Source: Chiridota heheva (taxonomy: Eukaryota; Echinodermata; Holothuroidea; Apodida; Chiridotidae). Taken from it: DNA of 64,000 nucleotides. The stretch is taken from the NCBI GenBank assembly GCA_020152595.1, contig JAIGNY010002788.1, positions 733,501-797,500 on the forward strand, in the 5' to 3' direction. Below are positions 12,401 to 24,400 of this stretch, in pieces. Both the position numbers and the translations under genes were made by a program. Below the pieces are notes generated by a model. It made no database searches, was not told the DNA's origin, and worked only from the letters and a program-made list of their open reading frames with translations. How positions within the stretch are numbered: position 1 is the first letter of the stretch; each line of letters starts with the position of its first letter.

Positions 12401-15400
12401 GACTACAATTCAGCCACCTGTTCTAGAATGTTGCGCAGGATGAAATTTGCTCAGTGGCACTCCTTCCTCTTCTAAATCCAGCCTGTTCATCTCTCATTTT
12501 ACTGTTAACACCATTTGTAATTCTGTTGATTAAAACTACCAAATATTTTACTTCGTATGGATGTTAAGGTTATTCCATGCCAATTATCGCAGTAGTATTG
12601 CCTTTCTTAGGTATTTTTGTTATCAGTCCTTGCTTTCATGATTTTGGTAAAACTTCCTTTTCCCATACAATTCTGAACAGCTCTTCAAGCCATAATACTG
12701 ATGTGCATATATCAGCTTTTAACAACTCAGCAGTTATATTATCCTTTCCTGCATCCATCATGTAGGTATAATTTATGTGGGTGTAATTTACCATATGGGT
12801 TTAATTCACCATGTGGGTATAATTCACCATATGGGTATAATTCACCATGTGGGTATAATTCACCATGTGGGTATAATTCACCATATGGGTATAATTTACC
12901 ATGTGGGTACATGAAGAAAATATCTTCCTTTAGGAGAATGGTCCATCAATCATTCACAGTTAATGCACATGATTACCTCAGGCATTATGATACACAGCTA
13001 TTTTTATCACCAGTTTGAAAAGAAACTTCTCCCACTAAGACACTTAACACAGATGAGTGATTTCAATCACAAAAGTGCCTTGATTCTTTAGCTCTGGCTT
13101 TGTGTAATCTTATACACACAAATAGCCTTGGGCTACTTGGCCGTGGCATGCATGGGAATAGCAGATAAACATTCATTGTTTTTAGTGGAAACAATACACT
13201 GAACAGGAAGTCGGGTTGGTAATTGTCCTACCTGAGTTTTCAGGATTAACTCAGGTGCTGGGTGCGGGTAGGCTTAAAGAGAAACTTTTCGGCTTGTATA
13301 AATTATTATGTAGATATAATTCACCATATGGGTATAATTCACCATATGGGTACAATTTACCATATGGGTAAAATTCACCATATGGGTATAATTCACTATA
13401 TATATGATACAACATATATGTGGATATGATGCAACTTTATCTGGATATAATACAACCTTTATCTGGATATGATACAACTTTATTTGGATATAATACAACT
13501 TTATCTGGATATAATACAACTTTATCTGGATATAATACAACATAAATTACAAAATGATATAACACATGTGCGTATAATATAACATGTGGGTAAATACAAC
13601 ATACATATATGTGGGTATAATTGGTTGTCAAAATGTTCATTAAGACATCAGGCAGATGTTCATCTTTTGAAGTTGAACTTTTTACTCAAGTATCACAAAC
13701 TTTCATTTTAGTATATTCTCCATTTTTCTTTCACAGGATGTAAAGGAAACCACTGAAGAAAATCTAGATGAGCTTAGTGACTCGGAGGAAATACTGAAAG
13801 TATTATGTCCTGAAGCACTACGAAACGTAAAATCTAGCGATGTAAGATAAATTTCATTTGTATAATGTGTTGTCCGCTTGTCCCTTTGAGGATGAATTTA
13901 TGCACAAAATGGTTCATAGAGGAACCCCTGTTAAATAATATTTACGTGAAATAATGTAATCATTAAAATGCTCGAGGGGGTTTACCTTTGTCACACTTTT
14001 ATGTGGATGTTGTGATTTATCACCATAGACTCCGGATGTCAGAAATGTAAGCTGTAGGTTTCAGCTTTACAATTCCCTAGTTTCAGGGATGGTTTAGAAT
14101 TTTTATCAACATCATCACAATCACCATATAGAAACAAGGTCCCTTTCTGGTCCATGTCTGACAGTGATTGAAATAATTCTGCTGGATTCTCTGAAAGAAT
14201 TGAATTATTTGTATTTTAAATTATATTTTGCAGTAGTGTAGGAAGATATTTAAAATTTGGGGTCCAGAATTGATTTTTGTCCCAACAAACATACAAAAAT
14301 GTACGAGTCTCTTATCACGGTGAAACTATTTGTAAAGGGCGGGGGAGGTATTGTAAAATAATTAGAATATTTAGTAAAATTTCCCGAAAATGGAGGAAAT
14401 TTAATGAAAGTTGAAGCAATTTTCTTGAAAACTGAAAATTTCCCCAAAAAAGAAGACAATTTCCTGAAAATGAAAATTGAAGCAAAATTTCACAAGAATT
14501 AATGCAAATTTCATAAAAATGAAGAAAAATTCCCACAAATGAAGGAAATAGCACGAAAATTAATGCAAATTTTACGAAAATTAAAGCAAATTTCACGGAA
14601 TTTGCAGCAAATTTAGAAAATATGAAGCAAATTTTATTAAATTCGAAGCAAATTTTCCAAAAATGATGAAAATTTCCATAAATGAAGAAAAATTTCGAAA
14701 ATAAAGACAATTTTCAAAAAATGAAGGAGAATTTACGAAATTGAAGCAAATGTCACGAGAATTGATGCAATTTTCACCAAAATGAAGATATCCCGAAAAT
14801 GAATATATTTTCCCCAAAATTGAAGAAAATTTCCTGAAAAGTGAAAAGAAATTCCTGAAAACGAAGAAAACGTTTCGAAAATTTCACAAAAATTGAAGGA
14901 GATTTCTCAAAAATTTAAGATTTCTGGAAGAAAAGATGCCATGGAATCTTATTCGTCAAAATCGATTCGTTAGACCTTCAATATGGGAGTGCCAATATGG
15001 TACTTGGCCCTCATTATTAAATTATTGGATGTTTTGTTCCCCCTGCCCTCCCCCTCCCTGGTTTCTACGCCACTGTTTTGTTGTACATTTTTTCATAAAC
15101 ATAGAAATGTAGACGTTTTAAGATCTTGCTACTTCACTTCTTCCATCTTCCAATTACAATGACGGGTCGTCGCCTGCATATTTTTGGTCAATTTCTATCT
15201 GACGACCGGACGAGGACACAGGTTGTACTCAACAGTTGTGGTGCACTGGCGTGTCTACCCAACCCCGTGGTCAGATTATTTTCAGTTGGTAGACTTCTTC
15301 CTTTTTTCAATTTCTTCAACAATATGTATTGTGTATAATGTGATCATACATTTGCTTTCGAAAAACACTTGAACAAATATTTTATATTTCAAAAGGCAAC

Positions 15401-18400
15401 ATTCCAATGCAAATTTTTACTTTTTATTAGTTTCAGTAAAGATTTTGCATAATCAATTGCACCTGGCATATTATTCTTACCTTGGAAAATGAGTTATACC
15501 TAAGAAGCCTTTCCTTCAAAGGCTAAGTTATGACTACCATTTTATTATGCATAAAAGCTTTGCTTTTAGTACATATTTCTGCAGAATGTCATAAGATTGG
15601 AACATACTAACTGTTGTATGCATTAAGCTCCACTAGATCTGTACACCTTCACTACTCTCTTTAGCCTCTCTTGCACAATGTGACCAATAGTGCCCTTAAA
15701 CCGAGGTTTAACAAATCGATCTAAAGGCAAGTTGTCCACTGGGTATGGAACTCTGTACCCATTGATGTTCAGAAGAAAAAAATTGGATCTCCCTGAGAAT
15801 TTTATGTGTGTTTGTTTAAAACAAACTGTGCTTGAAATATGGTTTTTTGCAAGGCAAACCCAGCACAAATCTTGGTTGCCCGCAAATGATATTTGGTCAT
15901 CTTGGGCAGCTGGACGGGTGATTTGTCGATCCCTGCCTTGAACACCATCAAATAACCTACATTTGTCTTGATGAGAGGAGTAGGTACAGCTTGATACACC
16001 TTATAGCTGGACACCCTCAAAGAGATTAAATACATGTAAAGTGCATTTCTAGTTTTTATTGCACCTTTTTTGTTTTGATAACAAGTTACTTTTTTACTCT
16101 TTTAAACAGATTGTTGTTTGGGTGGATCCTGTAGATGGCACTACTGAATACACACAAGGTAAGGGTTCCAAGTGTATTCGTGTATTGCATTCATTTGAAA
16201 TTCTTCAAACATTACCTCATTTTACCTTACAAGTCTGGACTGTTTTCTACATTTTGATCGGGAGATCATATATTTTCAACCCCAATATATAACTGTATAA
16301 TATCCTCTTCTTAAATCATTAAGACACAGCCACAACTGCTCCAGTGCTGGCCAGCGGCCACAGTTATGTGAATTGGCCACTTATCAGCTTATCAGTACTG
16401 CATACATGGGGCTTTTGTGTAAAAGTGCACTCAAGCAAATGAGGATGGTAAAAACAGATTGCACTGAATGAGACTTACTCATGGTGATGATTTGCAACTA
16501 AAACTAAGTGATTTTAAGGGTGTTCATTTCAAATTGTGGTTTCATGAAAAGGGGTTGGAAGACCAGTTTTTAATAGCTTTGAAAGTTTGTCATGAACTTT
16601 GATTGGCCACATTTACAAACTGCAGATGCTTGTGTCGTAATTTAAAAACTTTTCAGTTGGGAATTTAGAGCTCATCCTGATGAATATAAAATTTCTACCT
16701 TTTACTGTTTATCAAAGGCTGCTGACATTAACTTGGTTGTCGATCTTATGTCTGTCCGCACGTCGTACCTGTGTTCTTGTCTGGGTTGTATTAAGCATTG
16801 ATAGCATTGTTGCTATCATAACCGAATACGCAGGCGATGACCCCATCATTGTAACTGTGTTTTACTCGTTTTCGCAATATCTACTTAACTTTGCTCCTAT
16901 ATCTACTTAACTTTGCTAATCATCCATTTTAAATCTAAAAGCATTTGCTACTCTTAAAATGTGTATTTTTTTAAGGTTAAACCATTAGAACGGGTTTGTT
17001 GTGGGTTTGACATTGCATTACTGAGCTTGTTATCTGTAGCTCATATTGACATCTATAATTGTTTACCTTGTAAACAAGGAGATTTAGAGAGGAATCCTTA
17101 ACAGATTTGTTCAGGAGTCAAGCAAGTCCATCTTATATGAAAGAGATTCTTAATAAAACACAATGGTTAAGAAAGCATTCAAAAATCTTATTCCATTTAG
17201 GAGATATTCAAATTTAAAGTTGTATCTTATTTATGTAGAAAATGACTGGTGTAGTAATTCTACTATGGAAGTTTTTTGCCTTCATTTTTATATTCTTAAC
17301 AATTGTTAAATGTATTTAAAAGAAAATTTATTTTAGCAATTTTTACTATTTGAATTATTTTTAAATCTTAATGCTAATAATACACTCTTGCAAGTACAGT
17401 TTGTGTTGTAAGTATGACCTTTGCTTGATGTATCTTAGCACTTATTTCTTTTGTGCAAACAATTTAGTCTAGCAGTATATTTACCTCTATGTGTATTCAG
17501 CAATCCTTGCTTTGAATCACTTTGTCATATTTATTGGCTTAATGTATTTTTTATTGATTAAAGTGAATAAAATCATGATAAGGTTGAGACCTAATTACAT
17601 GAGATAACAGATTCAAGTTGGACCTTATCCTATCCTCTATGAATAGTTTTAAATATCATTCTTGACTTGGTGAACCAAATAAATGCCTTGGTAAATGGAA
17701 AACTTTGATTTTAAAGACAAGAGAAGGGATGTGAGATCTAGTGAAAATAATAGGCCTTAGTCAAGTTCGGTATTTCATGACAGCTGGGAGTGAACTCGCT
17801 CTGGTATAAAATTTGTTGTTAAGCCAAAATACTGCAGTACGTATACACCACGTCTTGTCCATACCAATATCGACAATATCAATATTTGACTGATACCAAT
17901 GTAAAGAAACATTTGGTATGGCAAATTCAAACCTTCTTTTATACCATTTTAGAAGAATACATAACAAGTTACTTCGTCAGAAAATGTGTTTGACTGATAC
18001 TTTAAGTACAGTGCTGCTGGTCCTACTTATTTTATTTTAAAGAAACTAAAATGGTCCCTCTCTTTTTAAAGTTTTTAAAAAGAAAATGGTCCATTTACCT
18101 GCATCAATGCAGGTAGTATGGAAAATTATTTTAAGTTGGGCACTTATTTTGGTTTACTAATATGTATGGAGTGACGTAAATATATTAATATTATAAATTT
18201 CTCATACCATCAAACTTTACTCTAGAAGTTGTTCCTAATCCTGTATATATGTTTTTCTTTTTTGAAACCTTTTGTTTTGTAGTAAGATAGACTTTTGCAT
18301 ATGATATTATAGGTCTTTGTCATAGGTCTTTGTAAGATGCACACACAAATCTGGTTCCCTGTTCAACATTTGGTGTCCAGTCAACTCAGCACAAAACCAA

Positions 18401-21400
18401 CTTGGCACAGAACCAACTCGGCACAGAACCAACTCGGCACAGAACCAACTCGGCACAGAACCAACTCAGCACAGAACCAACTCGGCACAGAACCAACTCA
18501 GCACAGAACCAACTCAGCACAGACCCAACTCAGCACAGAACCAACTCGGCACAGAACCAACTCGGCACAGAACCAACTCGGCACAGAACCAACTCGGCAC
18601 AGAACCAACTCGGCACAGAACCAACTCGGCACAGAACCAACTCGGCACAGAACCAACTCGGCACAGAACCAACTCGGCACAGAACCAACTCGGCACAGAA
18701 CCAACTCGGCACAGAACCAACTCGGCACAGAACCAACTCGGCACAGAACCAACTCGGCACAGAACCAACTCGGCACAGAACCAACTCGGCACAGAACCAA
18801 CTCGGCACAGAACCAACTCGGCACAGAACCAACTCGGCACAGAACCAACTCGGCACAGAACCAACTCGGCACAGAACCAACTCGGCACAGAACCAACTCG
18901 GCACAGAACCAACTCGGCACAGAACCAACTCGGCACAGAACCAACTTGGCACAAGCCAACTCTGCACGAGCACAGAAACTTCTATCAATCCAACATGACT
19001 GTAGTTGATTTGATGGCTCTGAAATGGCATATTGTTATTGACTTTAAATTAATACTTCCATTAGATTTGTCCTAATCAGTTTTGAGATTACAAATCTTAA
19101 TGTGTATCCATATGAAATGGTGGTAGAGATGAGAAATAATCATCAATGATACGTTTGTTCTGGTAGGTTTCCTTGATCATGTGACGGTACTAATTGGTAT
19201 TGCAGTCAAGGGAGAAGCAGTTGCTGGGGTAATACACCAACCATACTACAACTACAAGGCAGGACCAGGTGTCCCCATGGGGAGGACCATGTGGGGCATT
19301 GTTGGCCATGGCGCATTTGGGTGTGACTACAAGCAGTTGCCAGAAGAACAACGAGTCATTACAACGACCCGTTCCCATTTAACAGATGCAGTACAGGAAA
19401 CAATAGATGCAATGCAACCAACAGAAGTGCTCAGAGTGGGAGGTGCTGGCCATAAGGTACAATACTAGCAGGCAAATTTTTTACAAAGATATATCTTTTT
19501 TAGAGCTGTTAACTGTTTAAAGGATTAGTTCAGTGTTCAAGCAAGTTTATCTTATATAATTGCCCTTAAATTTTTGTCACCTAAAGATAAACCACAAACT
19601 TAACAAGCTTAAATAATTGTGTTGGTAAGCATGCTTGCCTCATTCAGTTGTCACTTATCCCTGAAGGAACCAAAAACCCACTGTTCATCATACAATACAC
19701 AGTATAGTCTACTTAATCACGAATTGCACACACACGCAATGAGTAGTTTAGTTTTCAATGATATAATGTAACAGATCATGTGGTTTGAGAATAAAAGGAA
19801 TCAAAAGAAAATTACAACCGGTCGTTTTGAAATGAAAATTTATATGACTTCCTGCTGCTAGTGATCAATTGTTAAGCCCAAAACCTTATAATGAAAGAAG
19901 CTTATTCTTATTCCGTTAAAGGGATATTCAAGAATAAGGAGTTTTGGAAGGTTCAGTCTCATTTGTGTAGAAACAATCCACACAAGTCACATTTATCAAA
20001 AAACTTCATATATTTTCTTGTATTTTTTCTTGAGGTTTTGTATCTTAAAAACCATTTGAAATGTCAGAAAAGAAATAAAACAAATTCTCTAGTGAAGGAA
20101 CTTCAATTTACCACTTAATAAAATTAAGAAATTAAGAATAAATACACTTAAAATTTCGTAAAAATACATTGACAATCATTGAGACAGTTAGGATGAGGAC
20201 GTCAACCCTTTCAAAGCAGTATCTCTTAACAGATAAGACCAATGAACTTTAAACTTGAATATCTCTTTTAATATCAAAATGGGATATTTAAGTAGTTTCA
20301 TCATTTTGCTTCTTTTAAAGTCCTCTTTCGTGGAAAGATTAACTTAATTGACAAATGAACTAATCCTTTAACCCTTACTCTACCACGCGGCGATATTATC
20401 GCCGTTTTAGGTGCCCCATCTTCGACCTCGCGTCCCAAGCGGGTTTTTAAAAAAGTGCTGGTAGAGTAAGGGTTAATCAACCCGCGACAAGTGTGTGAAC
20501 TGAAAAATATATGCAGCATGGTCCCGGTGGGCGGCCCACTGGGTCACTAAAGCTGAACGAGCCCGACTCTGCTGCTCGGAAACAGAGGACCCTTCAATAA
20601 TCAGCCTGTGCTTAAGCCTTACCCTACCATGTGGTGATATTATTGCCATTTTGGGTGCCTTATCTTCGACCCTGCCTCCCAAGCACGTTTTCAAAAAATT
20701 GCTGGTAAAGTAAGGGTTAAGTCCTGTTTTTAAGGGATAATATGTACCTAAACAGTCCAACATGTAGATTGAGTTTCACTCAGCCAAAATCCAATTGAGT
20801 TACACAACCTTCAAGGTCATACATAGTAAATGAGGCAGCACATGCTCAAACCATGTTAAACAGCACAGGACCATTATCATATTTATTGGTCTGTTATTTT
20901 TTGTTCAAAATATTGCTTATATGAAATCCAGAATAATTAATTATAGTATTTGGAAGATGATATTTGCCACAATGCTCTTTATGTTATAGAACCAATATTT
21001 GTGTTGAGAGCAACTTGATTTCCTATGTTCTCTTTAACTTTCCATTCTGATTATACTCTACTATGCACTTTTTACCTAAACTTTTTTCATTTGTGGATGG
21101 GTGACTGCTTTCTGTAAGATTGTTCCTTTGTATTTTTTCCCTCCTGTTGTGACCAGGCCTACCTGCCTTTTTGGTACTTGTACAGTGGTTCTCGTATAGT
21201 AGTTCAGAATTTTTTTTTATTGTTGCCTCGGGTTTCCCGGCCTTTGGTATTTTTTTCCAACATGACCAAACGCTGCTACCTTGACCTTGACTTTCTCTCC
21301 CCTCCCTGAGACCTACCTGCTACCCCCATTGACCATTCCTCAGCCCCAGTCTCCAAATTTTGAATCATTTAGTCCACCAACATCAGACAGTTTCAAAAGA

Positions 21401-24400
21401 GTTTTCCCCTTCCTCATCCACAAGGCACTCCACGGCCTTTTCGGTACGCAACTTCTACCCTCAAATCCGGTGATCTTCTGGTGCACTGCACCAGGGACAC
21501 TCAAGCCACCACCCTCTTCACCACCAAAGCCCTAGCTAATACTGGTATCAACACAACAGTCACACCCCACCATTTCCTGAACTCCAGCAAAGGCGTCATC
21601 AGAACCAAGGATCAAGACCTTGTAGAGGAACTTGCCAGCCAACACATCACTAAGGCCCGTCGTCTCGTCCTCAAGAGAGACAGTGCCAAAACACCCACCA
21701 ATACCATCTTCCTGACTTTTCCTACACCAAATCTCCCCTCTCACATCACTGGCGGCTACCTGAGAATCCCAGTTGCCCCCTACATTCCCAACCTTTTCCG
21801 CTATCATAAGTGCCAGAGGTATGGCCATGGAAAAACCTCTTGCCACAACCAAGAGCGCTGTGGTAACTGGAGCCTTGGAGCATGACAGCGCCTCTTGCAC
21901 CAACACCCCACACTGCACCAATTGCGACAGTACTCACCCAGCCAACCATCCTCCTTCACAAAAGACTGCCCCACCAGGCTTCAAGAAAATAAATAACTAA
22001 ACTGAAAACCCTTAATCCCAACACTACTTACCTGTAGGCCAAGAAGCAATTCCTCGCTTCCCTCCACACCAAACCTTCCTACTCGAGCACAGTTTCTTCA
22101 AACACCAATACCACCCCCACCCCCTCCCTTACACAACCAGAACTAACTCAACATGCCCAAATCGACCTCACCTAGCTCTTCTTACCGAGTCCTAAGCCCA
22201 TCATCGCCTTAGCCAACAACCCAACCACACCCATTACACAAACCGCCTCCACCACCACCTCTCTTTCCAACCTTCCTTCCTTTTCTAAGACCCCCATCCT
22301 CTACCCCAACATCTCAAATGCCATCAAAAACTCAAGCCAACAAACAGCCCACCTTTCAAACCCACCTTTCAAACCCACATGTTTGATTGCCGAACCCACC
22401 GAACATACTTCTTGTCCTATTTAAAAAGAAAAACTGCTCCCAAAGAAATGGACAGATCCAAAGAAAAAACAAGCCAACCCAGACACAACAGATCTTCCTC
22501 CAGATAACCCCCCGCCTCCTTATGGCGTACAACAAAAACAATTACAATATCACTCACAACATTATACAATGGAACATCAGGAGCCCCAAAGCCAACTCAG
22601 AAGAAATTGACCTTCTGGCCACCATTTTCAACCTGGTCATCTTCTGCCTACAAGAAACCTTCTTGAATACCACTGACCATTATTCCCTCAATAACTTCTC
22701 TTGCTACCATAAACGTGAAGAGGACGCCAACAGGGCCTGTGGGTGTGTCTCCATTCTTGTTATACACGATATCCCACACAGCCCTATTCATGTGAACATC
22801 GAACTTCAGGCCATCTGTATCTCTATTTTTCTTCACAAAACCTTCACTCTTTGCAATATCTATCTTCCCCAACACCAACCCGCATTAACAACCTCATCTC
22901 TCAGCTCCCCTCCCTTTTATCCTTCTTGGTGACTTCAACTCCCTGTTGGGCTCCAATACCACCACCCCCAGAGGTAAGCTCTTGAAAACACTCTTCAAAA
23001 GCACAGCCTTTCTTTGATCCACTTTAACTCCCGACCTACCTTTATCCTGCCACAGGCTCTCTTACCTGTATTGACCTGTCTATTTGTTCCCCCAACCTCC
23101 TCCTTGATTTTAGCTGGAAGATCACTGCTAACCTCTGTGGTAGTAACCATTACCTTCTCCTAATTCACTCCAACCTTCAAACCCCCACTGACCACTCCCA
23201 CCCCCTCCACACCCGCTTCCTGACTGGAACCGTAAGAAAGCCAACTGGCCCCTTTTCAAAACCCTCTGCAACTCTCTCCACTCCCCCCATCTCCTCGAGG
23301 GTGAGGATCCCATGTTTGCTCCATTCCCAAAAGCTCCAAACTCCCTAATCACCCCTCAACCCCTGGTTCAATGATGACTGCAAAACCTCCATCAAGAACA
23401 GGGAAAAAGCCTTAGAAACTTCAAAACAAACCCGACCACCCACAATTTCAACCTCTTTCGCATCAGCCATGCCAAAGCCAGGCGCACCATCAAGGACAGT
23501 AAAACCAACTTTATCTCTTTCTCACCACCAACACCTAGCTAAAAAGATGGAGAGTATGGTTAACAGCTTCCACGTCAGGATGGGCAAATCTCCCATCTTG
23601 CATCTCTCCTGGAATGGTAATCTTACCGCGAAAAAGGATATCGCTAACCACCTGCCGCATCTGTCAGCAACATCTCGTCCTCCGCCAACTACCCCAATAC
23701 TTTCAAAGCCAAAAAAGCTCGTTAGGAAACCCGGATTATTACCTTTCCCTCTGACAACACTGAGAGCTACAACACTTCTCTCACCCTATCTGAATTAAAG
23801 CAAGCCATCCACGACACTGGCTCCACCTCCGAGGGCCCAGATAACCTCCCCTACCAGTTCCTGAAACACCTTCCCAACAAGGCCACTGCTACCTCCTCAC
23901 CATCCTCAACCATTTGGTCCTCACACTCTTTTCCCCTATCTGGAGGACAGCTATCATCACCCCCTTCCCCAAACCGGGGAAGGGCGGCACTAACCCCTCC
24001 AGCTACTGCCCCATCGCCCTCACCTGCTGTCTCTGTAAAATTATGGAAAGAATCATTAACCAGAGACTAAATTGGTTCCTTGAGACCAACAGAATCCTCT
24101 CCCCTCACTAAAGCGGCTTCCGGAAACATTGCAATACCTTGAACCAGTTATTCACGCTCGACACCGCTATCCAGGAATCCTTCTCAAAAAAGGAACACCT
24201 CATTGCCATCTTTTTTGACTTCAAGAAAGTATTTGACACTACTTGAAAATACGGCTGTACCCGCAAGCTTCACACCATCGGCCTCAAGAGGCCACCTCCC
24301 CATCTTTATTCACTTCCTCTCACCCAGGCAGTTCCAAGTTTATATTGGCCACACCCTCTCCAACCCCAAGCCTCAAGAAGGGGCATCCCCCAAGGCAACA

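Noticed and set aside
14250..14817. Phe/Lys-rich - strand frames up to 131 codons
   Set aside because: They arise from a degenerate A-rich repeat within a DNA element; there is no domain and no splice logic.
18337..19030. Open frames of 146-223 codons on both strands
   Set aside because: They are the three-frame readings of a 16-bp tandem repeat within a BPNT1 intron, with no start context, splice support or non-repetitive sequence.
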